A DNA stretch of 64,000 nt, taken from the IMG/VR virus record IMGVR_UViG_3300035181_001867, positions 1-64,000 of that record. The stretch is one strand, 5' to 3'. How positions within the stretch are numbered: the first letter of the stretch is position 1; each line of letters begins with the position of its first letter. This stretch comes from a virus. Shown in pieces: positions 9,166 through 18,115 of the stretch. Position numbers and translations under genes: made by a program. The notes beneath the pieces were generated by a model. The model did no database searches. It saw only the letters and a program-made list of their open reading frames with translations, and was not told the origin of the DNA.

Positions 9166-9704
9166 AATTACGTGACTTACTCGAAGCAATGGATTTATAC
9201 AAATATCACTCGAATCCAGAGAAATTGCATGGGTTTGATAAAAAGCACATGGCTACTCCACAGATGGCATATCAGGCACTAGAGAGCGGAAAACTGAATG
9301 CACAACAAAAGAAAGAAGCAGAATCTGTTATTGTAACAGATCCAGAGTTTGCTTATTGGTATGCTCGTTCTGTCATCCAAAGAAGATGGCCTAAGGCAGA
9401 ACCTGTTATTGCAACAGATCCACAGTGGGCTTATAGTTATGCTCGTGATGTCATCAAAGGAAGATTTCCTAAAGGAGAACCTGCTATTGCAAAAGATCCT
9501 GAATGGGCTTATTGGTATGCTTGTAGTGTCATCAAAGAAAGATTTCCTAAAGGAGAACCTGCTATTGCAAAAGATCCAGAATGGGCTTGTTGGTATGCTC
9601 GTTCTGTCATCAAAGGAAGATTTCCTGAAGCAGAACCTGCTATTGCAAAACATCCAAAATGGACCAAAAAATACAAAGAATTTATTAAAGGAATTTCAAA
9701 ATGA
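9162..9704 (+). CDS. Array paralogue 13 (4 repeats)
   Basis: 180 residues, the shortest size class. The leader is MKLRDLLEA (L for F), shared with paralogues 14, 15 and 26. The head has TPQMAYQALESGKLN. Unit 1 begins VTDPEF and has VIQRRWPKA; the rest are RFPKG or RFPEA. The tail KYKEFIKGISK has K for N. Confidence 0.9.
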   Translation: MKLRDLLEAMDLYKYHSNPEKLHGFDKKHMATPQMAYQALESGKLNAQQKKEAESVIVTDPEFAYWYARSVIQRRWPKAEPVIATDPQWAYSYARDVIKGRFPKGEPAIAKDPEWAYWYACSVIKERFPKGEPAIAKDPEWACWYARSVIKGRFPEAEPAIAKHPKWTKKYKEFIKGISK

Positions 9705-10399
9705 AATTGCGTGATCTACTCGAAGCAATGGATTTATACAAATATCATTCAAACCCAGAAAAATTGCATGGGTTTGATAAAAAACACATGGCTACGCCTG
9801 AGATGGCTTATGAGGCACTAAAGAGTGGAAAATTAAATGCACAACAAAAGAAAGAAGCAGAATCTGTTGTTGTAACAGATCCAGAGTTTGCTTCATATTA
9901 TGCTCGTGATGTCATCCAAGGAAGATGGCCTAAGGCAGAACCTGTTATTGCAAAAGATCCTGAATGGGCTTATTGGTATGCTTGTAATGTCATCAAAGAA
10001 AGATTTCCTAAAGGAGAATCTGTCATTGCAAAAGATCCACGGTCGGCTTATACGTACGCTCGTGATGTCATCAAAGGAAGATGGCCTGAAGCAGAACCTG
10101 CTATTGCAAAACATCCAAAATGGGCTTATGATTATGCTCGTGATGTCACTAAAGGAAGATGGTCTGAAGCAGAACCGGTTATTGCAAAAAACCCACAGTG
10201 GGCTTATTGGTATGCTCGTAATGTCATCAAAGGAAGATTTCCTGAAGCAGAACCTATTATTGCAAAAGATTCAGGTTGGGCTTATTGGTATGCTCGTTAT
10301 GTCATCAAAGGAAGATTTCCTGAAGCAGAACCTATTATTGCAAAAGATTCAGAATGGACCAAAAAATACAAAGAATTTATTAAAGGAATTTCAAAATGA
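9701..10399 (+). CDS. Array paralogue 14 (6 repeats)
   Basis: 232 residues with the MKLRDLLEA leader. Unit 1 begins VTDPEFASYYA and has VIQGRWPKA. The last unit and the tail repeat the junction PIIAKDS, found nowhere else, again pointing to local duplication. Tail KYKEFIKGISK as in paralogue 13, which suggests that 13 and 14 are recent relatives. Confidence 0.9.
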   Translation: MKLRDLLEAMDLYKYHSNPEKLHGFDKKHMATPEMAYEALKSGKLNAQQKKEAESVVVTDPEFASYYARDVIQGRWPKAEPVIAKDPEWAYWYACNVIKERFPKGESVIAKDPRSAYTYARDVIKGRWPEAEPAIAKHPKWAYDYARDVTKGRWSEAEPVIAKNPQWAYWYARNVIKGRFPEAEPIIAKDSGWAYWYARYVIKGRFPEAEPIIAKDSEWTKKYKEFIKGISK

Positions 10400-11094
10400 A
10401 ATTGCGTGATCTACTCGAAGCAATGGATTTATACAAATACCACTCGAATCCAGAGAAGTTACATGGATATGATAAAAAACACATGGCTACTCCTGAGATG
10501 GCCTATGAGGCACTAGAGAGTGGAAAACTGAATGCACAACAAAAGAAAGAAGCAGAATCTGTTGTTGCAACAGATCCAAAGTTTGCTTCATATTATGCTC
10601 GTGATGTCATCAAAGGAAGATTTCCTGAAGGAGAACCTGTTGTTGCAACAGATCCAAAGTTTGCTTCATATTATGCTCGTGATGTCATCAAAGGAAGCTT
10701 TCCTGAAGCAGAGTCTGTTATTGCAAAAGATCCACGGTGGGCTTCATATTATGCTCGTGATGTCATCAAAGGAAGATTTCCTAAAGGAGAACCTGTTATT
10801 GCAAAAGATCCAGAGTATGCTTATTGGTATGCTCATTCTGTCATCAAAGGAAGATTTCCTGAAGCAGAACCTGTTATTGCAAAAGATCCACGGTGGGCTT
10901 ATAGTTATGCTCGTGATGTCATTAAAGAAAGATTTCCCAAAGGAGAACCTGCTATTGCAAAAGATCCAGATTATGCTTATGGGTATGCTCGTGATGTCAT
11001 CAAGGAAAGATTTCCTGAAGCAGAATCTGTCATTGCAAAAGATCCACACCTGGCTAAAAATTACAAAGAATTCATCAAAGGACTTTCAAAATGA
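10396..11094 (+). CDS. Array paralogue 15 (6 repeats, all F type)
   Basis: 232 residues with the MKLRDLLEA leader. The head-repeat junction itself is doubled: VVATDPKFASYYA occurs twice, 26 residues apart, as expected after unequal crossing-over at unit 1. All units are RFP or SFP type (GSFPEAES is unique). The tail is DPHLAKNYKEFIKGLSK. Confidence 0.9.
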   Translation: MKLRDLLEAMDLYKYHSNPEKLHGYDKKHMATPEMAYEALESGKLNAQQKKEAESVVATDPKFASYYARDVIKGRFPEGEPVVATDPKFASYYARDVIKGSFPEAESVIAKDPRWASYYARDVIKGRFPKGEPVIAKDPEYAYWYAHSVIKGRFPEAEPVIAKDPRWAYSYARDVIKERFPKGEPAIAKDPDYAYGYARDVIKERFPEAESVIAKDPHLAKNYKEFIKGLSK

Positions 11095-11789
11095 AATTAC
11101 GTGACTTATTCGAAGCGATGAACTTATACAAATACCACTCAAATCCAGAGAAATTGCATGGATATGATAAAAAGCACATGGCTACGCCTGAGATGGCATA
11201 TGAGGCACTAAAGAGTGGAAAACTAAATGCACAACAGAAAAAAGAAGCAGAGTCTGTTGTTGCAACAGATACAAAGTGGGCTTATTGGTATGTCAGTAAT
11301 GTCATCAAAGAAAGATTTCCTAAAGGAGAACCTGCTATTGCAAAAGATCCAGAATGGGCTTTTTTGTATGCTCGTGATTTCATCAAAGGAAGATTTCCTG
11401 AAGCAGAATCTGTTATTGCAAAAGATCCACGGATGGCTTATATGTACGCTCATGATATCATCAAAGAAAGATTTCCTAAAGGAGAACCTGCTGTTGCAAA
11501 AAAAGCAGATTGGGCTTATGAGTATGCTCGTTATATCATTAAAGAAAGATTTCCTAAAGGAGAATCTGTCATTGCAAAAGATCCAGATTATGCTTTTTGG
11601 TATGCTCGTGATGTCATCAAAGGAAGATGGCCTGAAGGAGAACCTGCTATTGCAAAAAATCCACGGACGGCTTATATGTACGCTCATGATGTCATCAAAG
11701 AAAGATTTCCTAAAGGAGAATCTGTTATTGCAAAAGATCCAGAGTATGCTAAATATTATAAACAATACATCAAAGAACTTTCAAAATGA
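11091..11789 (+). CDS. Array paralogue 16 (6 repeats)
   Basis: 232 residues. The head has LFEAMNLYKYH. Unit 1 holds YVSNVIKERFPKG. Units 3 and 6 share AYMYAHD. It ends KYYKQYIKELSK: the G of KGLSK is E here, so the ribosome-binding stretch for the next gene becomes AAAGAA instead of AAAGGA. Initiation of paralogue 17 may therefore be weaker or depend more on coupling. Confidence 0.9.
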   Translation: MKLRDLFEAMNLYKYHSNPEKLHGYDKKHMATPEMAYEALKSGKLNAQQKKEAESVVATDTKWAYWYVSNVIKERFPKGEPAIAKDPEWAFLYARDFIKGRFPEAESVIAKDPRMAYMYAHDIIKERFPKGEPAVAKKADWAYEYARYIIKERFPKGESVIAKDPDYAFWYARDVIKGRWPEGEPAIAKNPRTAYMYAHDVIKERFPKGESVIAKDPEYAKYYKQYIKELSK

Positions 11790-12484
11790 AACTACGTGAT
11801 CTATTCGAAGCGATGGATTTATACAAATATCACTCGAATCCAGAGAAATTGCATGGATATGATAAAAAGCACATGGCTACTCCACAGATGGCATATGAGG
11901 CACTAAAGAGTGGAAAATTAAATACACCACAGAAAAAAGAAGCAGAATCTGTTGTTGCAACAGATATAAAGTGGGCTTATTGGTATGCTCGTGATGTCAT
12001 TGAAGGAAGATTTCCTAAAGCGGAACCTGTTATTACAAAAGATCCAGAGTATGCTTATTGGTATGCTCATGATGTCATTAAGGGAAGGTGGCCTAAAGCG
12101 GAACCTGTTATTGCAAAAGATCCAGAGTATGCTTATTGGTATGCTCATGATGTCATTAAGGGAAGGTGGCCTAAAGCGGAACCTGTTATTGCAAAAGATC
12201 CAGAATGGGCTTATGAGTATGTTCGTAATGTCATCAAAGGAAGATGGCCTGAAGCAGAACCTGTTATTGCAAAAGATCCAGAGTATGCTTATTGGTATGC
12301 TCGTGATGTCATCGAGGAAAGATTTCCTAAGGGAGAACCTGCTGTTGCAAAAAATCCACGGACGGCTTATTGGTATGCTCATGATGTCATCAACGGAAGA
12401 TTTCCTAAAGGAGAACCTGCTATTGTAAAAGATCCAAGGTGGGCTAAAAAATACAACGAATTCATCAAAGGACTTTCGAAATGA
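11786..12484 (+). CDS. Array paralogue 17 (6 repeats)
   Basis: 232 residues. The head has KLNTPQKKEAE. It holds two identical 78-base units at 12036-12191 (EYAYWYAHDVIKGRWPKA). Unit 6 has DVINGRFPKG. Its predicted ribosome-binding site is the weakened AAAGAA left by the changed tail of paralogue 16. Confidence 0.9.
   Translation: MKLRDLFEAMDLYKYHSNPEKLHGYDKKHMATPQMAYEALKSGKLNTPQKKEAESVVATDIKWAYWYARDVIEGRFPKAEPVITKDPEYAYWYAHDVIKGRWPKAEPVIAKDPEYAYWYAHDVIKGRWPKAEPVIAKDPEWAYEYVRNVIKGRWPEAEPVIAKDPEYAYWYARDVIEERFPKGEPAVAKNPRTAYWYAHDVINGRFPKGEPAIVKDPRWAKKYNEFIKGLSK
12036..12191 (+). repeat. Two identical 78-base units in tandem
   Basis: Copies at 12036-12113 and 12114-12191 match base for base by eye, including the uncommon codon choices AAGGGAAGG and AAAGCGGAA. 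The duplication is recent and in frame. Confidence 0.85.
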
Positions 12485-13101
12485 AACTACGCGACTTATT
12501 CGAAGCGATGAATTTATACAAATATCATTCAAACCCAGAAAAATTGCATGGGTTTGATAAAAAACACATGGCTACGCCTGAGATGGCTTTTGGAGCATTA
12601 AAAGGTGGAAAATTAAATGCACAACAGAAAAAAGAAGCAGAGTCTGTTATCGCAAAAGATCCACGTTGGGCTTATAGGTATGTTGATGATATCATCAAAG
12701 GAAGATGGCCTGAAGCAGAATCTGTTATTGCAAAAGATCCAGAATGGGCTTTTTTGTATGCTCGTGATTTCATCAAAGGAAGATTTCCTGAAGCAGAATC
12801 TGTTATTGCAAAAAATCCACGGACGGCTTATATGTACGCTCATGATGTCATTAAAGGAAGATTTCCTGAAGCAGAATCTGTTATTGTAAAAGATCCAGAA
12901 TGGGCTTGGTTGTATGCTCGCGATGTCATCAAAGGAAGATTTCCTGAAGCAGAATCTGTTATTGCAAAAGATCCACGTTGGGCTTATTGGTATGCTAGTG
13001 ATGTCATCAAAGGAAGATGGATTGAAGGAGAACCTGCTATTGCAAAAGACCCAACATATGCTAAACGGTATAAACAAGACATCAAAGGACTTTCAAAATG
13101 A
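12481..13101 (+). CDS. Array paralogue 18 (5 repeats)
   Basis: 206 residues. The head has LFEAMNLYKYH and AFGALKGGKLN. Unit 1 begins AKDPRWAYRYVDDIIKG, the sequence that best matches the broken junction of paralogue 10. The last unit has GRWIEGEPAI, unique in the array. The tail is DPTYAKRYKQDIKGLSK. Confidence 0.9.
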   Translation: MKLRDLFEAMNLYKYHSNPEKLHGFDKKHMATPEMAFGALKGGKLNAQQKKEAESVIAKDPRWAYRYVDDIIKGRWPEAESVIAKDPEWAFLYARDFIKGRFPEAESVIAKNPRTAYMYAHDVIKGRFPEAESVIVKDPEWAWLYARDVIKGRFPEAESVIAKDPRWAYWYASDVIKGRWIEGEPAIAKDPTYAKRYKQDIKGLSK

Positions 13102-13718
13102 AATTACGTGATCTATTCGAAGCAATGGATTTATACAAATATCATTCAAATCCAGAGAAGTTACATGGATATGATAAAAAACACATGGCTACTCCTGAGA
13201 TGGCTTATGAGGCACTAAAGAGTGGAAAATTAAATGCACAACAAAAGAAAGAAGCAGAATCTGTTGTTGCAACAGATCCACGGTGGGCTTATGAGTACGC
13301 CCAACAAGTCATCGAAAGAAGATTTCCTGAAGCAGAACCTGTTATTGCAAAAAAAGCAGATTGGGCTTGTGTGTATGCTCAACAAGTCATCAAAGGAAGA
13401 TGGCCTGAAGCAGAACCTGTTATTGCAAAAAAAGCAGATTGGGCTTATGAATATGCTCGCTCTATCATCCAAGGAAGATGGCCTAAGGCAGAACCTGCTA
13501 TTGTAAAAGACCCAAGGTGGGCTTATTGGTATGCTCGTTATGTCATCAAAGGAAGATGGACTGAAGCAGAACCTGTTATTGCAAAAGATCCAGGTTGGGC
13601 TTATGAGTATGCTCGTTATGTCATCAAAGGAAGATGGCCTGAAGGAGAACCTGTTATTGCAAAAGATCCAAAGTGGGCTAAAAAATACAACGAATTCATC
13701 AAAGGACTTTCAAAATGA
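13098..13718 (+). CDS. Array paralogue 19 (5 repeats)
   Basis: 206 residues. Units 2 and 3 both begin AKKADWA, with YAQQVI in units 1 and 2, and unit 3 continues ARSIIQGRWPKA. YAQQVI units also occur in paralogues 12, 21 and 22, so unit types move between genes. Tail KKYNEFIKGLSK. Confidence 0.9.
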   Translation: MKLRDLFEAMDLYKYHSNPEKLHGYDKKHMATPEMAYEALKSGKLNAQQKKEAESVVATDPRWAYEYAQQVIERRFPEAEPVIAKKADWACVYAQQVIKGRWPEAEPVIAKKADWAYEYARSIIQGRWPKAEPAIVKDPRWAYWYARYVIKGRWTEAEPVIAKDPGWAYEYARYVIKGRWPEGEPVIAKDPKWAKKYNEFIKGLSK

Positions 13719-14335
13719 AACTACGTGACTTATTCGAAGCGATGGATTTATACAAATACCACTCAAATCCAGAGAAGTTACATGGATATGATAAAAAGCA
13801 CATGGCTACGCCTGAGATGGCATATCAGGCACTAGAGAGTGGAAAACTGAATGCGCAACAGAAAAAAGAAGCAGAGTCTGTTGTTGCAACAGATCCAAAG
13901 TTTGCTTGTTGGTATGCTCGTTCTATCATCCAAGGAAGATGGCCTGAGGCAGAACCTGTTATTGCAAAAAACCCACAGTGGGCTTATTGGTATGCTGATG
14001 ATATCATTGAAGGAAGATGGCCTAAAGCAGAACCTGTTATTGCAAAACATCCAGAGTGGGCCACATATTATGCTCATAATGTCATCAAAGGAAGATGGCC
14101 TGAAGCAGAACCTGCTATTGCAAAAGATCCAGAATGGGCTTATGAGTATGCTGATGATAGCATCAAAGGAAGATGGCCTGAAGGAGAACCTGCTATTGCA
14201 AAAGATCCACAGTATGCTTATTGGTATGCTCGTGATGTCATCAAAGGAAGATGGCCTGAAGCAGAACCTGCTATTGCAAAAAATCCAGAGTGGGCTAAAA
14301 AATACAACGAATTTATTAAAGGACTTTCGAAATGA
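13715..14335 (+). CDS. Array paralogue 20 (5 repeats, all W type)
   Basis: 206 residues. Every unit is of the RWP type, the mirror of paralogues 12 and 15. The head has AYQALESGKLN. Unit 1 has SIIQGRWPEA; unit 4 has YADDSIKGRWPEG, where the usual V/I before I is S. Tail KKYNEFIKGLSK. Confidence 0.9.
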   Translation: MKLRDLFEAMDLYKYHSNPEKLHGYDKKHMATPEMAYQALESGKLNAQQKKEAESVVATDPKFACWYARSIIQGRWPEAEPVIAKNPQWAYWYADDIIEGRWPKAEPVIAKHPEWATYYAHNVIKGRWPEAEPAIAKDPEWAYEYADDSIKGRWPEGEPAIAKDPQYAYWYARDVIKGRWPEAEPAIAKNPEWAKKYNEFIKGLSK

Positions 14336-14952
14336 AATTGCGTGATCTATTCGAAGCAATGGATTTATACAAATATCATTCAAACCCAGAAAAATTGCAT
14401 GGATATGATAAAAAACACATGGCCACGCCTGAGATGGCTTTTGAAGCATTAAAGAGTGGAAAATTAAATGCACAACAGAAAAAAGAAGCAGAGTCTGTTG
14501 TTGCAAAAGATCCACGGTGGGCTTATAGGTATGCTCAACAAGTCATCGAAAGAAGATTTACTGAAGCAGAACCTGTTATTGCAAAAAAAGCAGATTGGGC
14601 TTATGTGTATGCTCAACAAGTCATCAAAGGAAGATTTCCTGAAGCAGAATCTGTTATTGCAAAACATCCAGAGTGGGCTTCATATTATGCTCGTGATGTC
14701 ATCAAAGGAAGATTTCCTGAAGCAGAATCTGTTATTGCAAAAGATCCACGTTGGGCTTATTGGTATGCTAGTGATGTCATCAAAGGAAGATGGACTGAAG
14801 GAGAACCTGCTATTGCAAGAGATCCACAGTGGGCTTCATATTATGCTCGTTCTGTCATCAAAGGAAGATTTCCTGAAGCAGAACCTGTTATTGCAAAAGT
14901 TCCAGAATGGGCTAAGCCATACAACGAATTCATCAAAGGACTTTCAAAATGA
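14332..14952 (+). CDS. Array paralogue 21 (5 repeats)
   Basis: 206 residues. Units 1 and 2 have YAQQVIERRFTEA and YAQQVIKGRFPEA. Unit 5 begins ARDPQWASYYA with R for K. The tail begins AKVPEWAKPYNEF, the AKPYNEF type also used by 11, 23 and 27. Confidence 0.9.
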   Translation: MKLRDLFEAMDLYKYHSNPEKLHGYDKKHMATPEMAFEALKSGKLNAQQKKEAESVVAKDPRWAYRYAQQVIERRFTEAEPVIAKKADWAYVYAQQVIKGRFPEAESVIAKHPEWASYYARDVIKGRFPEAESVIAKDPRWAYWYASDVIKGRWTEGEPAIARDPQWASYYARSVIKGRFPEAEPVIAKVPEWAKPYNEFIKGLSK

Positions 14953-15569
14953 AATTACGTGACTTATTCGAAGCAATGGATTTATACAAATACCACTCAA
15001 ATCCAGAGAAGTTACATGGATATGATAAAAAACACATGGCTACTCCTGAGATGGCTTTTGAAGCACTAAAGAGTGGAAAATTAAACGCACAACAGAAAAA
15101 AGAAGCAGAGTCTGTTATTGCAAAAGATCCACGTTGGGCTTATAATTATGCTGATGATATCATCAAAGGAAGATTTCCTGAAGCAGAACCTGCTATTGCA
15201 AAAGATCCAGAGTATGCTTATTGGTATACTCATGATGTCACTAAAGGAAGATGGCCTGAAGGAGAACCTGCTATTGCAAAAGATCCAAAGTGGGCTTGTT
15301 TGTATGCTCGTAATGTCATCAAGGAAAGATTTCCTAAAGGAGAACCTGCTATTGCAAAAAAAGCAGATTGGGCTTATGTGTATGCTCAACAAGTCATCGA
15401 AAGAAGATTTCCTAAAGGAGAACCTGCTATTGCAAAAGATCCACAGTGGGCTTATGGGTATGCTCGTGATGTCATTAAAAGAAGATTTCCTGAAGCAGAA
15501 CCTGTTATTGCAAAAGATCCAGAATGGGCTAAAAAATACAAAGAATTTGTTAAAGGACTTTCGAAATGA
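14949..15569 (+). CDS. Array paralogue 22 (5 repeats)
   Basis: 206 residues. Unit 1 has YADDIIKGRFPEA; unit 2 has YTHDVTKGRWPEG, shared with paralogue 24; unit 4 has YAQQVIERRFPKG. The tail KYKEFVKGLSK has V for I but keeps the AAAGGA stretch. Confidence 0.9.
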   Translation: MKLRDLFEAMDLYKYHSNPEKLHGYDKKHMATPEMAFEALKSGKLNAQQKKEAESVIAKDPRWAYNYADDIIKGRFPEAEPAIAKDPEYAYWYTHDVTKGRWPEGEPAIAKDPKWACLYARNVIKERFPKGEPAIAKKADWAYVYAQQVIERRFPKGEPAIAKDPQWAYGYARDVIKRRFPEAEPVIAKDPEWAKKYKEFVKGLSK

Positions 15570-16108
15570 AATTACGTGATCTGTTCGAAGCAATGGATTT
15601 ATATAAATATCATTCAAATCCAGAGAAGTTACATGGATATGATAAAAAGCACATGGCTACGCCTGAGATGGCTTTTGAAGCATTAAAAGGTGAAAAATTA
15701 AACGCACAACAGAAAAAAGAAGCAGAGTCTGTTGTTGCAACAGATCCAAGATGGGCTTGTTTGTATGCTCGTAATGTCATCAAAGAAAGATTTCCTAAAG
15801 GAGAATCTGTCATTGCAAAAGATACACGTTGGGCTTGTTTGTATGCTCGTTATGTCATCAAAGGAAGATGGCCTGAAGGAGAACCTGCTATTGCAAAAAA
15901 AGCAGATTGGGCTTATGAGTATGCTCGTAATGTCATCAAAGGAAGATTTCCTGAAGCAGAATCTGTTATTGCAAAAGATCCAGAGTGGGCTTATGGGTAT
16001 GCTCGTGATGTCATCAAAGAAAGATTTCCTGAAGCAGAACCTGTTATTGCAAAACATCCAGAGTGGGCTAAACCATACAACGAATTTATTAAAGGACTTT
16101 CAAAATGA
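15566..16108 (+). CDS. Array paralogue 23 (4 repeats)
   Basis: 180 residues. The head has AFEALKGEKLN, with E for G. Units 1 and 2 both have W-A-C-L-Y-A, and unit 2 begins AKDTRW. Tail HPEWAKPYNEFIKGLSK. Confidence 0.9.
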   Translation: MKLRDLFEAMDLYKYHSNPEKLHGYDKKHMATPEMAFEALKGEKLNAQQKKEAESVVATDPRWACLYARNVIKERFPKGESVIAKDTRWACLYARYVIKGRWPEGEPAIAKKADWAYEYARNVIKGRFPEAESVIAKDPEWAYGYARDVIKERFPEAEPVIAKHPEWAKPYNEFIKGLSK

Positions 16109-16803
16109 AATTACGTGACTTATTCGAAGCAATGGACTTATACAAATACCACTCAAATCCAGAGAAATTGCATGGATATGATAAAAAGCACATGGCTACG
16201 CCTGAGATGGCTTTTGAATCATTAAAAGGTGGAAAATTAAACGCACAACAGAAAAAAGAAGCAGAGTCTGTTGTTGCAACAGATCCACGGTGGGCTTATG
16301 AGTACGCTCGTGATGCCATCAAAGGAAGATGGCCTGAAGGAGAACCTGCTATTGCAAAAGATCCAAAGTATGCTTATTGGTATACTCATGATGTCACTAA
16401 AGGAAGATGGCCTGAAGGAGAACCTGCTATTGCAAAACATCCAGAGTATGCTTATTGGTATACTCATGATGTCATTAAAGGAAGATGGCCTGAAGGAGAA
16501 CCTGCTATTGCAAAACATCCAGAATGGGCTTATGAGTATGCTCGTGGTGCCATCAAAGGAAGATGGCCTGAAGGAGAACCTGCTATTGCAAAAGATCCAC
16601 AGTATGCTTATTGGTATGCTCGTAATGTCATCAAAGGAAGATTTCCTGAAGCAGAATCTGTTATTGCAAAAGATCCACAGTGGGCTTCGTATTATGCTCG
16701 TAATGTCATCAAAGGAAGATTTCCTGAAGCAGAACCTGTTATTGCAAAAGATCCGACATATGCTAAACGGTATAAACAAGACATCAAAGGACTTTCGAAA
16801 TGA
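16105..16803 (+). CDS. Array paralogue 24 (6 repeats)
   Basis: 232 residues. The head has AFESLKGGKLN. The first four units are RWPEG and the last two RFPEA, so the protein is split into a W half and an F half. Units 2 and 3 share YWYTHDV. Tail DPTYAKRYKQDIKGLSK. Confidence 0.9.
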   Translation: MKLRDLFEAMDLYKYHSNPEKLHGYDKKHMATPEMAFESLKGGKLNAQQKKEAESVVATDPRWAYEYARDAIKGRWPEGEPAIAKDPKYAYWYTHDVTKGRWPEGEPAIAKHPEYAYWYTHDVIKGRWPEGEPAIAKHPEWAYEYARGAIKGRWPEGEPAIAKDPQYAYWYARNVIKGRFPEAESVIAKDPQWASYYARNVIKGRFPEAEPVIAKDPTYAKRYKQDIKGLSK

Positions 16804-17498
16804 AATTACGCGACTTGTTTGAAGCAATGGATTTATACAAATATCACTCGAATCCAGAAAAATTGCATGGGTTTGATAAAAAACACATGGCTACTCCTGA
16901 GATGGCTTTTTTTGCATTAAAAGGTGGAAAATTAAACACACAACAGAAAAAAGAAGCAGAGTCTGTTGTTGCAACAGATCCACAGTGGGCTTATAGTTAT
17001 GCTCGTAATGTCATCAAAGGAAGATGGTCTGAAGCAGAACCTGCTATTGCAAAAGACCCAGAATGGGCTTTTTTGTATGCTCGTGATGTCATCAAAGGAA
17101 GATGGTCTGAAGCAGAACCTGCTATTGCAAAAGACCCAGAATGGGCTTTTTTGTATGCTCGTGATGTCATCAAAGGAAGATGGTTTGAAGGAGAACCTGC
17201 TATTGCAAAAGATCCACGGTGGGCTTATTGGTATGCTAGTAATGTTATCAAAGAAAGATTTCCTAAAGGAGAACCTGCTATTGCAAAAGATCCAGAATGG
17301 GCTTTTTTGTATGCTCGTGATGCCGTCAAAGGAAGATGGCCTGAAGCAGAACCTGCTATTGCAAAAGACCCACGTTGGACTTATAATTATGCTCGTTCTG
17401 TCATCAAAGGAAGATGGCCTGAATAAGAACCTGCTATTGCAAAAGATCCAACATATGCTAAACGGTATAAACAAGACATCAAAGGACTTTCGAAATGA
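16800..17498 (+). pseudogene. Array paralogue 25, internal stop (6 repeats if restored)
   Basis: The frame starts normally (head AFFALKGGKLN, with F-F) and stops at TAA 17424-17426 after 208 residues, in the last unit: GAA-TAA-GAA where siblings have GAA-GCA-GAA or GAA-GGA-GAA. The family pattern continues in the same frame to TGA 17498, giving 232 residues if read through. Two base changes separate TAA from either sibling codon. Coupling to paralogue 26 at 17495 would be lost, since ribosomes stop about 70 bases early. It contains the identical pair of units at 17011-17166. Confidence 0.85.
17011..17166 (+). repeat. Two identical 78-base units in tandem
   Basis: Copies at 17011-17088 and 17089-17166 match base for base by eye and encode the RWSEA unit followed by DPEWAFLYA. 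The next unit at 17167 diverges after GGAAGATGGT. Confidence 0.85.
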
Positions 17499-18115
17499 AA
17501 CTACGTGACTTACTCGAAGCAATGGATTTATACAAATATCATTCAAACCCAGAAAAATTGCATGGGTTTGATAAAAAGCACATGGCTACGCCTGAGATGG
17601 CATATGAGGCACTGGAGAGTGGAAAACTGAATGCACAACAAAAGAAAGAAGCAGAATCTGTTGTTGCAACAGACACAAAGTGGGCTTATGAGTATGCTCA
17701 TGATGTCATCAAGGGAAGATGGCCTAAAGGAGAATCTGTCATTGCAAAAGATCCACGTTTGGCTTATATTTATGCTCGTGATGTCATCAAGGAAAGATTT
17801 CCTGAAGCAGAACCTACTGTTGCAAAAGATCCACGTTTGGCTTATTGGTATGCTCGTGAGGTCATCAAAGGAAGGTTTCCTAAAGGAGAACCTGCTATTG
17901 CAAAAGATCCAGAGTTGGCTTATGGGTATGCTCGTGATGTCATCAAAGGAAGATGGCCTGAAGCAGAATCTGTCATTGCAAAAGATCCAAAGTGGGCTTA
18001 TGGGTATGCTCGTGATGTCATCAAAGAAAGATGGCCTGAAGGAGAACCTGCTATTGCAAAAGATCCAAAGTGGGCTAAAAATTACAACGAATTCATCAAA
18101 GGACTTTCGAAATGA
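17495..18115 (+). CDS. Array paralogue 26 (5 repeats)
   Basis: 206 residues with the MKLRDLLEA leader. Three units begin with leucine-type faces (PRLAY, PRLAY, PELAY) rather than W. Unit 2 ends EPTVAKDP, and unit 3 has YAREVIKG. Tail KWAKNYNEFIKGLSK. It follows the disrupted paralogue 25. Confidence 0.9.
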   Translation: MKLRDLLEAMDLYKYHSNPEKLHGFDKKHMATPEMAYEALESGKLNAQQKKEAESVVATDTKWAYEYAHDVIKGRWPKGESVIAKDPRLAYIYARDVIKERFPEAEPTVAKDPRLAYWYAREVIKGRFPKGEPAIAKDPELAYGYARDVIKGRWPEAESVIAKDPKWAYGYARDVIKERWPEGEPAIAKDPKWAKNYNEFIKGLSK

